NCBI GenBank assembly: GCA_030278955.1
Contig: JAOANR010000010.1
Location: forward strand, 17,700,444-17,764,443
DNA from: Hygrophila difformis
Lineage: Eukaryota; Streptophyta; Magnoliopsida; Lamiales; Acanthaceae
Direction: 5' to 3'
Length of the DNA stretch: 64,000 bases
How positions within the stretch are numbered: the stretch's first letter is position 1; the number at the start of each line of letters is the position of its first letter. The position numbers and the translations under genes were made by a program. Shown piece by piece: positions 21,117-33,497 of this stretch. The notes under the pieces are model-generated. The model saw only the letters and a program-made list of their open reading frames with translations. It was not told where the DNA came from and ran no database searches.

Positions 21117-24100
21117 TGATAATGGCCAGAAATGACCATTATTTTCAATCCATTTCCGTGTCTTAAACGGGCATTTGATCGCATTCCGGTCTTACATTAA
21201 GTAAGAAAGCAGTTGAATTGGACTGATTTATGCATAATTGTAAAAATAATAAGCTGGTGTGAAAAAGGCATAAATATGTAATTTTATTACATATTTATGT
21301 TAGAAAAATCCAAAAACATGAGAAAAAGAAATGAAAAGAAAAAGGAATGAAAAAGATGGGAAAAAGAGAGAAAAGCCCACAAAAAGAACATTTTCGGCCC
21401 ATCTGGCCCAATCCAGCAGGCCCAGGAGCACCCTTGTCGCGGAAGCTCCTTTGTCGCGATGCATGGTTCCGCGACCAAGCAGACCCAGATGAAGAGGAGA
21501 CCAGCCAGGATACCTTTGTCGCGATACCTTTGTCGCGATGCCCTGTTCCGCGACAAAGGTCTATTCCGCGACAAAGACACCCAATTAGAGACACAAGACC
21601 CAGTCGAGAAGCTTTGCCACATGCAGTGTGTTCCGCGACCAAACTTGATGCTCCGAGACAAAGCTGTGATGTGTGTGATGTCTTGAGACACAATGGGCTC
21701 GAATCAAGGCCCATGGGCTTAGGGTTACACTTCTATAAATATGAGGTGTTTCCCATGAGCTAGAGGTTGGAATTTTGTTGATTAGAGCTCTCTTGAAGAC
21801 AAGCTCGGGTTCCAGCTTTAGGTAGTGTAGTTTAGTTTTTATTTTTTGTATTATTTAATTCTTGTTCTTAGTTTAGCATAGTTAAGTATTTGTTTCCTGT
21901 TTTCTGTTTTTCCAGTAGCCTTAAGTAGCCACTTTAATACTTGTTATGCTTTCTAAACTCTTGTTTTTAGGGTTTGTAATACCCAAATCATGGGTATTTA
22001 CAACACCCACTTAATAAAATGGGAAAACATTCATCATTTGTGTCCCAAATCATGAAATGGGTCTCACACCCCATGGATTTATGCTTTCTTTTTCTTTTGG
22101 GGTCATTTGACCCCCATTATGCTCCTATTTATGTTTACTGTTTGCATTTTATGGATGATGTTGTGTATTTAAGTGTGATCAAACCCTAGATTAGGATTCT
22201 TGCTCTATTTTAAAATTCTGCCCAGCTTTATTTATTTTTGCTCAAGCATGTTCTTCCATATTTTGAATGTTTCTTGTTTGTTTTTAGCTTAGAATAGCTT
22301 TTTGATCTGAAATAGGGTGAGATCACGCTGTTTGCATGCCACTGTTCATTTCTGCTTTTTCTGACTTTTGTCCTGAACCACCTTTGTCGCCAACCGCCTT
22401 TTGTCGCGGAACCACGTTCCGCGACAAAATGGTTGTTTCGCGACAAAGGTGTCTAAAGACACTTGTCTTCATATTTTAAAACCCCTTTGTCGCGAAACAC
22501 TTTGTCGCGGAACCACGTTCCGCGACACAACCCTGTTTGGCGACAAAGGAGCCAAACTCTTGCATTTTATTTGCATGGCTTTCTGTCGCGGAACATTCTT
22601 GTCGCGGAACCACGTTTCGCGACAAAATCTCATTCTGAGACAGAAAAATTATGCCATGCCCTTATTTCTTTGAAAACCCTTGTCGCGGAACACCTTGTCG
22701 CGGAACCACGTTCCGCGACAAAATTTTCCATGCATAGCGACAAGGACCAAATGCTTTAAAAATTTTCTGAAAATTCTTTGTCGCGGAACACTCTTGTCGC
22801 GGAACCACGTTCCGCGACAAAATCCAGCTTAGCGACAAAGAAGCGTTATGCTGCCAAAAATTCTAAAAACTTGTCGGGATATCCATGTCGCGGACCTCGG
22901 TCCGCGACAAAATTTATGATATCGCGACAAAGACTCCCTTCTCTCTATTGAATCTCAAACATTCTTCATTCTCTTCCTATATTATATTGCATCACTCACA
23001 TCATAACCCCATTGGTTAAGGTGTAACATTCTGGAATTGCAATATAGGGTGTTATGCTGCCCAAATTTTGATTCTCCATTTTCATCGCTTAACTAATTGA
23101 ACCCTTGAGTCATTAATGATTAAAGATTGAGATTAGCAATAATTAAACATCAATAATCATCATGATTAAAGGACCTTTGTTCAATTGCCATTAAAATACT
23201 CCTCTATAAATAAAATCTTGATGACTTAAGCAGATAATCCGGACTGTAATTAATTATGGTATGAAGGATTATTTAAGATCATCAATTGTGGACCCAATCC
23301 ACAACCTTGCATGAGAAACCAATGTCTCTCATACAAGGAATCTTCTTTTATTTCTTGTTAATTTTGTCTTTGCGTGTTGTGTGTAACAATTAGTAAAGAC
23401 TACATCAGACTAATGTTGGCGCGTATTCCCTCATGGATAACTAGCTCGTATTCTGGGTATTAATTACTAAGTGTTATTTTGCATGGTCTGGATGACTGTC
23501 AGTGGAAGCCTTGGCGGTTCGCCCATCCGGGGTTATAATAGCTGCTCGGCTGACTCCCATCCAGATACAGTTTATTTTATTATCTCAATTTCCAACCCAA
23601 ATTCCAATCTACAATAAAACTATGCTAATGTCTGTCAACATTAGTTGATAAGTACTGCAGAGAGGAAGCATGTAGGTTTTTATCCGAATTCACAGACAGT
23701 AGGGGCCCAACTGGTAGCGACACTGCCATTTTAGGGTTCCACCTGTCTAAATTCGCTCCATCCGAGTGATTGGGAAATTGGACAGTAGATGTTTACAGTC
23801 CACCCGATTATTCTGCCATTACTTTGGTCCTTTGACCACTTCATATCTGTGTTTCATCTTCTGTCTAGACCCGCATCTATATTTTGGGTCAATCAATTTT
23901 ACACTTCTCTATATCCTTATGCATGATAATATTATGTACTATTGTGGTCTGTAATTATTTTGGGATCCTTCCCTTGGACATCAGAAGTCTAGATCTTAAA
24001 CAGATATTGCGTATTAAATTTCCAACAAAAATTCATTTATAAAAACCGGATCTGAGTGAGGGATAAAATTCTTCAGTTATGACTAATTCATATTCTGTCA

Positions 24101-25540
24101 AGGGTTGATTTTGGGAAATTAGAAGCAGAGTCAGCGATTAGGTCTCACCTAGACTGAAAGGGTCTGTGTTTTAACTGGGAGTCTAGTACCTGTTTAGGGA
24201 ATGATTTTCAAATCCATTATTTTCCAAAATTGTTGTTTGTTGGGAATCTAAAATTAAATATTACACCGAGATGGGGTCCACTTGGACTCAAATACAGTGT
24301 AATAAATAATTTTAGAGGAACATCATCCAGGCATTGGTTATTTTCTAAGATAGGGTTGAGTTTTCTTTCAACTGCTATCCTCTTCTGCCAAAGCCTATTT
24401 TTGAGTCCTGAGTGAGTACATCCGGAACAAACTAATTTATTAGTCTGTTTCATTAGTTTGTATCTCATAATCACCCGGAAGTAAGTGAACACGCGAGTGG
24501 TTCACCAAGAGCCGGGAATTCTTGATCCATACCCCTTCACCCTGATGGGGAGCTGTCTTTTACTACCAGGGTCAGACCTTCAAAACTTCCGAGCGATAGG
24601 TTTTAACTGCTTTCTTTAACGCTTTCTTTTACCGCTTTATTTTAACTGCTTTCTCTAGAGGTCACTCGGTTGTATTGAGAGTTGTGTAACTGCTACTCGG
24701 ATGGATAGTTAAGGGATAGTTTAGGGCTCAATTAGAATCTTTGGGTGTGACATGGGGGAATGATAGTAGTACTTGGCATTTCAATTAATAATTTGGCAGG
24801 TGTTGCTTATCCACCACAGATGAAGTAACATACCCAGGCCAGGGCAGTTACAATTCTATGGTATCTTAGAATTTGCGGTCTTAAGAACATGTAAACTCAT
24901 GCTGTAAGTACATGTCTGTTAAAGGGAACGCAGTATTGAGAGCATGAGAACTAGCTATCTGATAGGATTATCTGAAACAAAGATCTGTGTATAAAAATGG
25001 AAGTTTAATACTGCATTATCTAAATCTTGTCCAATTTTCATTCTTTTCTTCCTGTCCCTTCTGTCCACATTATGATTCAGCCTAACAGCTGGCATAGTGT
25101 AAATTTTCATTGCTTTTATAGATAGTATCTATCGCATTCTTAGAATAAACTTTACCCGCTCTCTAGAATAGACTTATTTGTTTTGTAGAGTAAGTTTAAA
25201 CGCTTTTGCAGTTTAGTTTAAATTCATGGTAGTAGATGTTAATCACTTTTCAAAACCATTGGAGCAATACGAATGGAAAATCTAGTAAAACGACGTGGGC
25301 CCTGCTTCTATCGCACATCCTCCAGTGAACGATCCGGTCTTACTATAAATTACTGCAATTTTTGACACCGTGCGCTTTCGGGACACAGTTTCTTAACACG
25401 AGTAATAAAAACGTGACAACCTTTAAGTATATCCCTAATCCCAACTCCACAATCATAAAATGATTTTCATTAAATAAAAATCAAGACCGGGGTTATATTA
25501 TTTCGAAAAATACTCGTGTGGGAAATTGTCAAAAGTTTCA
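21117..25540 (+). repeat. 3' LTR of the Athila-like element (4424 bp)
   Basis: Near-identical partner of 6222-10639, ending at the GATAT duplication 25541-25545. It differs by lacking an 18-bp unit near 21478, by scattered substitutions, and at 24014-24052, where about 39 bp of unrelated sequence replaces about 13 bp of the 5' LTR. That suggests local break repair after insertion. Confidence 0.95.
22380..22935 (+). repeat. Palindrome array in 3' LTR
   Basis: Counterpart of 7500-8060 with the same six units. The longest palindrome (perfect 14-bp arms) is 22399-22429. Palindrome arms are unchanged between the two LTRs, while several substitutions fall in the spacers (for example near 22568-22580, 22726, 22826 and 22845). 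Confidence 0.9.
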
Positions 25541-28367
25541 GATATCCGGAAGAATTTGGTTTCTGGTTCGCTGCTAGTTAGTAGTGGTTTTAAACTTGTC
25601 TTTGAGTCTGATAAGTTTATCATGACTAAGTTTGGAAAATTCCTTGGTAGAGGCTATCTCACCAATGGTCTTTTCAAGTTTAATGTAATGGCTAAACGCC
25701 AAGTTGTTGAGCAAGCTTCTGGTAATAAAATTGAAGGTTCTTTTCTTACTTGCTTGAGTGTTTTAATTTATGGCATTGTAGACTTGGACATGCAAATAAA
25801 AATACTATAAAGAGATTGGTAAATTTAAATTTACTTAAGGAAATGGAATTCAACGATAAAAACAAATGTGAAATTTGTGTTGAAGCGAAAATGACAAAAC
25901 CTCCATTTCCAAGTGTTGAAAGAAATACTAAACCCCTGGATTTAATTCATACTGATATATGTGATTTTAGATCTTTGCAAACTCGGGGTGGTAAAAAGTA
26001 TTTTATTACTTTTATTGATGATAGCACTCGTTATTGCTATCTTTATTTGTTGAGAAGCAAAGATGAAGCTATTGAAGCTTTTAAAAACTTCAAGCTTGAG
26101 GCTGAAACTCAGTTGAATAGCCGAATTAAGGTTATTCGGAGTGATCGAGGAGGAGAATATGTTGCTCCATTTGCTGAATTGTGTGCCGAATCCGGAATAA
26201 TTCATCAAACTACAGCTCCATATTCACTGCAGTCCAATGGTGTTGCGGAACGTAAGAACCGTACGCTAAATGATATGATGAATGCCTTGTTGATCAGTTC
26301 AGGGTTACCCCAGAACTTGTGGGGGGAAGCTGTTTTAACAGCTAATTATATTTTAAATAAAATACCTCACAAAGGTAAGGAAGTAACACCTTACGAGTTA
26401 TGGAAAGGTAGAAAACCTTCTTTCAAATACCTCAAAGTGTGGGGGTGTTTGGCTAAAGTTGAGGTGCCACCTCCTAAACAAGTTACAATCGGCCCCAAAA
26501 CAGTTGACTGTATCTTTATAGGGTATGCCCTCAACAGTAACGCGTATCGTTTCCTGGTATATAAGTCAGAAATATCTGGTATAAGTGAAGGAACAATAAT
26601 TGAATCAAGAAACGCTGTGTTTTTTGAAGAAATATATCCTTACAAGGATAAAGTGGAATGTTCAAATAAAAGAACGTTTGATGAAGCTACGAGTTCTGAT
26701 CAGCCGAAGCAAACTGACAAGGGAAGCATTTCTCCTGAACCAGTTGAACTTCGTCGTAGCCATAGGGCCAAAGTGGCTAAAACTTTTGGTCCAGATTTCA
26801 TCACTTTTATGTTAGATAACGAACCAAGAACTGTGAGTGAAGCTCTGGCTCGATCAGATGCTGCGTTATGGCAAGAAGCCATAAACAGTGAGTTAGAATC
26901 CATTATGCAGAATCGCACTTGGGTTCTTACTGATCTACCGAAAGATTGTAAACCCTTAGGATGCCGTTGGGTCCTTAAAAGAAAGTATAAAGTCGATGGA
27001 TCGATCGATAAATACAAGGCTCGCCTTGTAGTTCAGGGCTTTAGACAAAAGGAAGGAGATAATTATTTTGATACTTATTCTCCGGTGTCTAGAATCACCT
27101 CCATTCGAGTGTTTCTCTCGATTGCTGCACTTTACAATCTTGAGATACATCAAATGGATGTTAAGACTGCATTCTTAAATGGTGATCTAGATGAAGAGAT
27201 TTATATGAATCAACCAGAAGGCTTTGTTGTTCAAGGACAAGAGCATAAAGTCTGCAAACTGGTTAAATCTCTGTATGGTCTGAAACAAGCGCCTAAGCAG
27301 TGGCATTGAAGTTTGATAATGTGATGTTGTCAAACGGGTTCAAGTACAATGAATGTGATAAATGCGTTTACTACAAGGGAATAACAGACAATTTTGTTAT
27401 AGTTTGCTTGTATGTAGATGACATGTTGATCATGGGTAGTGACTTGAATATGATTAATCAGACCAAGAACATGTTAAAAAGGAATTTTGACATGAAAGAC
27501 ATGGGTGTAGCCGATGTCATATTAGGGATAAAAATCATAAGACATCCCGAAGGGATTGTTCTTTCTCAGTCTCATTACATTGAGAAAGTATTAAGTAAAT
27601 TCAACGCTTATGATAGTCGTCCGGCAAAGACGCCTATGGATCCCAGTGAAAAGTTGAAAGTAAACAGGGGTGAACCTGTTTCTCAAGAAGAGTATGCAAG
27701 AATAATTGGTAGTCTAATGTACTTGACTAATTGTACTCGCCCGGATCTTGCATATTCAGTTAACAAACTGAGTAGATATACTAGCAATCCAAGTCGTGAG
27801 CATTGGAAGGCTATTATGAGAGTCTTGAGATATCTGAAATATACTCAAGAGTTGGGGTTACATTACACGAGATATCCTCCTGTTCTTGAAGGGTACTCTG
27901 ATGCCGATTGGATATCAGAGAAAAGTGATTCATTATCCACAAGTGGTTATGTATTCATGATTGCGGGAGGGGTTGTGTCTTGGAAGTCACAAAAACAAAC
28001 GTGTATAGCCCGATCCACCATGGAATCTGAATTCATAGCTTTAGATAAAGCTGGTGAAGAAGTCGAATGGCTTCGAAATTTCCTCGAGGAAATTCCATGT
28101 TGGAAGAAACCTGTGCCAACAGTAATGATACACTGTGATAGTCAAGCAGCTATTGGCAGGGCACAAAATGAGATGTATAATGGTAAGTCGAGACATATCC
28201 GTCGTCGACATCATACCGTTAAGCAATTGATCTCTAGTGGGGTGATTTCTCTAACTTATGTGAAGTCTGGAGATAACCTAGCGGATCCGTTAACAAAAGC
28301 TGTGAACAGAGATCAATTTTGCAAATTGCGAGAGGGAATGGGGTTAAAACCCACACCTAAAGAATGA
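25541..28367 (+). pseudogene. copia-2 integrase, reverse transcriptase and RNase H
   Basis: Continues the protease segment cut at 6216. The pre-integrase motif [12 protein letters not shown] lies near 25770 with a frame change there. Integrase has [19 protein letters not shown] and [11 protein letters not shown] (catalytic D, D, E present). RT begins near 26830, with [20 protein letters not shown] near 27150 and [12 protein letters not shown] near 27410. A 1-2 base shift at about 27300 (KQAPKQWH then stop) separates two long frames. RNase H has [23 protein letters not shown] and [12 protein letters not shown], ending near [13 protein letters not shown]. The catalytic residues are present, so decay is limited to frameshifts and the nested insertion. 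The sublineage is not assigned. Confidence 0.92.
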
Positions 28368-28928
28368 TTACATTGGTAACCCTACCATGATGCGTGGAGA
28401 TCCCACAAACTTGGTTCAAAGGGACAACTAAGATGTATGATTTCAAATGTGAAAAAACTTTTGAAGAATAATCTTAATCCTTTCCCTCAGAAGCAATGAT
28501 GAAGTGTTTGATGCCTGTCTGTGGTAGAGGTTGAGTTTAATGACTCTTAATGATTCTGGAACTGTGTGTTCATATAAGTATGACAGGATACTTGATCGAA
28601 TCACCTATATAAGTAGAAGTGTGGCCGCTTCAGTAGAGACTTATGAATCCAAAGGGGGTTTCCATGGCCTGGAATGGAACCAAACGTGAGAACGGACAAA
28701 GAGTCTGAAAAGTTACTGATTCTTTATTATCGGACTAATATACGTTGTGGGTGATAGTTCAAGAGTAAAATCACTACGCCGCCTGTATACTCGATAATAT
28801 TGATATGGTTTAAGTTCAAAGCCAAAAACTACTTAAACCCGTGCAGTGACCTTTCTTTAAGAAGGAGTCGGGGCATTTGCATCTGCATTGCATTCACTGC
28901 TGCTGTTATTTCCACTCATGTGGGGGAT
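28368..28928 (+). other. copia-2 3' untranslated region and polypurine tract
   Basis: About 560 bp without a gene between the RNase H stop and the 3' LTR, ending in the purine-rich tgggggat (28921-28928) that abuts the LTR start and is the likely polypurine tract. Confidence 0.75.
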
Positions 28929-29837
28929 TGTTGGAAAAAGGGGGTTTTGAGCTCATTTTTGCGTAATGACGATATTTAATTTGGATTAATTAAATAGCGT
29001 ATACGAATTCTACGTTTCGCGTAGATTGTCGTAGTGCATTTATTTTCTCAAAACCGTTGTCGGGTGAGTGAGAAATAAGTGGTCGAAATGGGTCATTGAA
29101 TGCGGCTAGTTGAAACGCTTGTGTTTAAATGGTTGTTAAAGGGTAGGTAAAAGTGGCGCGTCCCACATCGCTTAAGCAGTGGGAGTTGAATTAGTTTATA
29201 TTGTTCTGCGTGTTAGAAAGAATTAAACTAATACAGATTGATCAAGTGTGGGGGAAGCCCACACGCGCGCGCCTGTCCCGTCGCGAGCCGAGCCGCGCCG
29301 CGCCGTCGCCGTCGCCCGCGCCCGTGCCCGTGCCCGTGCCCGTGGACTTGGACTTGGACTTGGATCTTGGTAATTGGGCTTTGGGTGGGCTTTGGGCCTG
29401 TCTAATTTTTTAGACAAAATTTATTTGTCTAGCCCATGCACCAAGCCCAGTCGTTGAAGCCCACTCTGATTTCAACACCCGTCGCGAGTTGTTGAAAACC
29501 ATTCGAATTCTGAGTTGAAACTGCCCCATCAATGGATGCCGGCGGTTTCGTCTCGTCCAACGCCTATAAATGGCAGCAGGGTCAGGCTTAGGAACACACA
29601 CCATTCTCTGCATCCTTCTGCATACATTCTTCCCTCTCCTCCTGACTTCTTCATCTTTTGTTCTGTTCGCCGGCCGTCGACGTTTGCGGTGCTGCTACGT
29701 CGAGGCAATCGTCGTTTTACCTTTGGGGACGTTCTGCCGTTGCCGGAGCACTACCGGGGCATAAACGTCTTGCGGGAAGAGTTCCATCTCGACTCGACGT
29801 TCCTTTTCTGTTGCTGCATCCGTCCATTTTTCTTACA
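28929..29837 (+). repeat. 3' LTR of copia-2
   Basis: 909-bp copy of 3665-4565, bounded on the right by TCATT (29838-29842). Differences are a handful of substitutions plus the changed minisatellite around 29265-29365. TATA box at 29565-29570. Confidence 0.95.
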
Positions 29838-29875
29838 TCATTCGACTTTGATTAGTTTACACCAAGGTGAAGATT

Positions 29876-30306
29876 TGTTAGGTGGTGCAACTGTCCACAC
29901 CAATCCCATTTGTTAGGTGCCTCCCACGTATTTGGTAGGTTGGAAGGCAATATTTGCCTATAAATAGGCAATCATTCTGGAGATGAAAAACACACCAACA
30001 CAAACGAAACAAGTAGCAGCAAAGCAGCAGCTTTGAGTTTCTCTGCTTCTTCAATTTAGTGGGCAGATTTAGCCCAGAGAGTGAGTGTGTTTTGGTAGGC
30101 TTTTCTTTTATGAGGAGTCTACATTTGTTGAATGGGTTTTTTGTGGTCCAGAAATTATTGTCCAAACCCTTTTGTAATATTTCCCGTCATATTGAAAATT
30201 TGTTTATTCTTTTACCTGTGGATGTAGGTCGATTTGACCGAACCACGTAAATTCTGTGTCTGTTTATTTTGCTACATTTGAATAATTTGGATACACTTCC
30301 GCAACA
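29876..30306 (+). repeat. 3' LTR of copia-1 (end approximate)
   Basis: Starts TGTTAGGTGG right after a purine-rich tract, as in Tork/Tnt1-like copia elements. It has a TATA box inside a small hairpin (ttgcctat-aa-ataggcaa, 29953-29970) and typical downstream LTR text (tgaccgaaccacg, near 30233). The 5' partner is outside the window, so the right end could be 30276 or 30306. Confidence 0.65.
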
Positions 30307-31145
30307 TACAGACCTTTGGTGGTCTGTACCTATCTCATCTGCTGCAATTTGAAACCCAAAAATTGAACTGAATTGTCAATCGGTACACGTTTGTGCAAAT
30401 GCCCTTCTTAGTAGTATTTGGAATAAATAAATGAGGCTAAACTAATACTAAACGGCTAAACCAACCGCCCACAGATGTAATAATACGGGGACCGACTAAA
30501 GAATGTAGTTTGCCTGAAATGATCGACACCGTCCATTAACAGGAGGACGAAAGATAATCATGCGGCAGCCCCGTGACCGTGACTCGTAGTAAGTGGCCAA
30601 CTAGCAGAGTAGCAGTTGCCAAATTGCGAAATTCGTTTCCTTCCAATTGAAAGGAAATCTCAACAGACGGACAAAAATGAGAAACGGCAATAGAATAGAA
30701 GAGTAACAAAGGCCACTGTGGCAAACGTGGGCATGTCTGAAATTAAAACACTCACTCGTGTCGTCGTATCATTAAAGATCTCGAAGAAACAAACAAACAA
30801 ACCCCACCTCACGTGTCGGTCACCACATTCATTCACAGTCACACCCCTCCTCTCCTCTCCTCCTCTTGTAATTATTCTCTGTATGTATTGTTACTATTAC
30901 TACTGAATTTCATTTCTTCTAATTAACCCTCTCATCATCGTGATCTCATCTCTCTGACACTGTGGGACTATCACCCTTGTCTTTTCTCTCCTCTTTCTGT
31001 TTTTCCATTTTTCTTTTTTTTTTTTTAAAAAAAAAAGAAATCTTTTATATATATATGTAGGTTTGGATTTTTGTCTTTGGAAAGGGTGGGTGTTGGGAGA
31101 GGGCAATTGAGGCCGGGTTGGGGGCGGACTCGGCGGCGGAAGAAG
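30307..31145 (+). promoter_or_regulatory. Upstream region and probable 5' UTR of the small gene at 31146
   Basis: No ORF of note. Contains CT-rich tracts (tcctctcctctcctcc near 30848), a T13/A10 block near 31017-31037 and TATA-like ttttatatatatatg near 31043. Pyrimidine-rich leaders like this are common before plant start codons. The LTR of copia-1 ends only about 840 bp upstream of the start codon. Confidence 0.45.
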
Positions 31146-32954
31146 ATGGAGTGGTGGCGGAAGGTGGTTTTTCCGATGAGGAGAGTTTGGTGGGCTGTTT
31201 CTGCACGTGTCAAGCCTCCTCGCAAGAATGGTCAGTTCTTTTCTTTTTCTCCCCCTAAATCTTTCCTTTTCCTTTTGGAATAATGGACTCAAGAATTAAT
31301 TATTGACGTGAAATTTTCGTGTTGTTTCATGGGCTTAATTATAGTAATTCATTCATAATTTTGTGGTTGATCTCAACTAACTACCGACTCTGGATAGATA
31401 ATTCTTTTGGTGGGTTCAATTCGTGCTTGTGTGTTTGTTTTGTTGTTTGCTGATTTGGGTACAATTTCTCTGGTTTTGGTACCAATTTTTTTGATTGGTT
31501 TGGGGATCAATTGCCATTGAATCCAGTGTAAGTTTTGTTGGGATATTCATTTCTTTATCACTTTGCTAAGATCTTTCCTTTTTCCTCTTTGAAAATAAAT
31601 GCCATTAAAATTTGTTTATGTTTTGGTTTAACATAAAAATTCATCTCAGTATCATGATTTACTTTTTGAATGAATTAAATATATATATATTCTGAAATGA
31701 ATGGGATATAGTCGTATGTAATATAGTGGGAAAATGGAGGTAATGGAAGGTAGTTGGAGTTAATTAGTTAGGGATCATGATGATACAGACTCAAGTGTCC
31801 CTGGATAAAACTGTATATAAAAATCCCAATTAGTTAGAAAATTAGGTAATCAATTAAAATTAGTGGGATGTCCTTTTCTTTTGAAGTTTTGACTAATACT
31901 AGTACTATTTCACAGCCGAAAGTTTGTTATTCCAAGGCATGACTGAGTGATGAGTGCACCCATTAATGTTTTTCTTGTAGGAATTAGGATATAACACTCC
32001 TCTTATCATACTATACCTCAACAAAACCCCAATAGTAATTATCAAGGTGTTGTGTTTGATTACCCAACTTCTTTTAGGTATTTGTATATGTATTTGAACC
32101 GCACAAATACTAAGAACGAAATATAGACTTAAATTTGTAATGCTATGTCATATAGTAGTTTATAATTTATTTTTTTGTGTTTTATTTAAAAATACTGTGA
32201 TTGTCACGATCTTATCTTGTTCAATGAATCAAATAATTTTTTTTTTTAATTTTTGGTAAACATTGACAAAGCAAAGTTGTGTAGAAGCCCAAGTGACATA
32301 AATTTTAAAGTGGGATAAAGGAGATGAATAGGGGTAAGGTGGAAATTGAACCCCAATCCTAAGGTTGGAAACCAGGGTACATAACCATTAGACTAAGTCC
32401 CAATTCCCAAATAATTCACTTCGTGTATATTGATGATTAGAATTTGCAAACTATGACCCTTGCTTTGAATTATGAAAATAAATTGCCTACTATTTAATTA
32501 AAATAATTATAATTATAATATTCATAATTCTAAATCAATAAATCACATTTAATATCCTTTATTTTGCACCAAACTATAATTAGTCGTATAAACCATATTT
32601 CAATATTATAGTTATGTAGTAATATTTAATAGACGGTAAATTTTCTAATAAAAACTATAATTATATAGTGAAAAGGACCTAAATTGCTAACAGGGGAGTA
32701 TGCATTGTTAATTTTGCTACCACTAAATTGCCATTTTCTTTGTCCATATTTTGGTTCCCTCATCAGGTCGTGGGCTTCTAAAGCTTCACGACGACATTGA
32801 AACCTGTGGATACGAAGACGTGCAGATCATGTGGGAAATGCTGAAGAGGACGGAATCAGAAGTTTGTTCGCGGGACACCAAACACAAGCACAGAAGGTTC
32901 TGGAGGAATAATAATTCAGCAACATTCTCAGCAAACCATGGTGACAAGCAATGA
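31146..32954 (+). CDS. Small two-exon plant protein of unknown function (90 aa)
   Basis: Exon 1 is 31146-31230 and exon 2 is 32767-32954, together 273 bp. The donor is AATG|GTCAGT and the acceptor CATCAG|GTCG. The join gives RKNGRGLLKLHDDIETCGYEDVQIMWEMLKRTES in one open frame. The start MEWWRKVVFPMRRVWWAVSARVK is the first in-frame ATG. I recall short plant proteins with the same pattern (Trp-rich basic start, then LLKLH-D--TCGYEDV--MWEML), annotated as uncharacterised, but cannot check. There is no signal peptide, and the N-terminal helix is basic and amphipathic. The C-terminus (KHKHRRFWRNNN) is basic and low-complexity. The 1.5-kb intron contains a SINE. The function is not known to me. 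Confidence 0.75.
32239..32408 (-). mobile_element. SINE, minus strand, in the intron of the small gene
   Basis: On the minus strand it begins GGGAATTGGGACTTAGTCTAATGG (box A-like TTAGTCTAATGG), followed by a box B-like GGTTCAATTTCC. It ends in an A-rich tail, seen as the T-run at 32237-32247. The direct repeat aaataatt flanks it (32231-32238 and 32409-32416). The head shares GGGAATTGGGA with the SINE at 34201, so both may belong to one family. Confidence 0.7.
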
Positions 32955-33458
32955 TCATCCCTAAATTCCTATATAGCAGTTGGGATCATATGATGCCTTA
33001 TTGGATCGGTCATATAGTGCAAAACAGGACAACCCGCGGCAACAAAGCTTAGCTTGGTCTACCACGTATACGATAACCATGATTACATATTATGTATTTA
33101 TAGGACTCATCAGCTTTAGCTTGGAGCTGTGACCTCAAAACCAAGGAAGTAGTATTATGCATGCATGTAAATATGCACCTTGTGCCGTCGATCAAAAAGA
33201 GTTTTACAGTGAAATATGAGCTTCAGTTGATGATAGCATAGCCCACAATCCAGAATTGCTATTAAGAAGAAATTATACAGTTCACAGTTCATCCCCGATC
33301 GAACCACGAGGGGGTGAAAACCATATAGAGTGGTCTGGTCTTGGTCCCTCCATAATGGGTGGGTGATGAAGCGGATGCTGATACTCTATAAGGTTAACAT
33401 TCTTCCTGATAATTTTTTTTTTTTTTTTCGTGCAGACTCGCCATCTCTTTTTAGTGAC

Positions 33459-33497
<39 letters not shown>

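Larger units (their letters stand above)
6217..25545 (+). mobile_element. Athila-like Ty3/gypsy element nested in copia-2, target duplication GATAT
   Basis: Two 4.4-kb direct repeats begin TGATAATGGCC and end AAAGTTTCA, and GATAT is duplicated at 6217-6221 and 25541-25545. Between them lie a tRNA-Asp-type primer site, gag, and pol in the gypsy order protease-RT-RNase H-integrase. A 4.4-kb tail between pol and the 3' LTR carries an F-box-like ORF instead of a recognisable env-like gene. The Athila assignment rests on the gag motif PHDHLQTFLELCDTIK, the knuckle CGTCQGPHPTESC, the protease form CDLGSSINVMP, the primer type and the large size. It is the youngest layer of the nest. Confidence 0.93.
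3660..29842 (+). mobile_element. Nested Ty1/copia element (copia-2) with TCATT target duplication
   Basis: Two direct repeats, 3665-4565 and 28929-29837, start TGTTGG and end CTTACA. They are flanked on the outside by the same 5-bp sequence TCATT (3660-3664 and 29838-29842), the classic signature of integrase-mediated insertion. The inside encodes gag-protease (4583-6216) and integrase-RT-RNase H (25541-28367), separated by the Athila-like element 6222-25540. Without the nested insert the element would be about 6.85 kb. It inserted into the 3' untranslated part of copia-1 in the same orientation. Confidence 0.95.
1..30306 (+). mobile_element. Outer Ty1/copia element (copia-1), 5' end outside window, split by nested insertions
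   Basis: Degenerate gag, protease, integrase, reverse transcriptase and RNase H remnants run in copia order over 1-3514. The 3' untranslated part is cut at 3660-3664 by copia-2 and resumes at 29838. It then reaches a purine-rich tract (accaaggtgaagatt, about 29861-29875) and an LTR-like segment beginning TGTTAGG at 29876. Joining the flanks removes one copy of the 5-bp duplication TCATT. The 5' LTR is not in the window, and the exact 3' end (30276 or 30306) is uncertain because the partner LTR cannot be compared. Confidence 0.85.
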
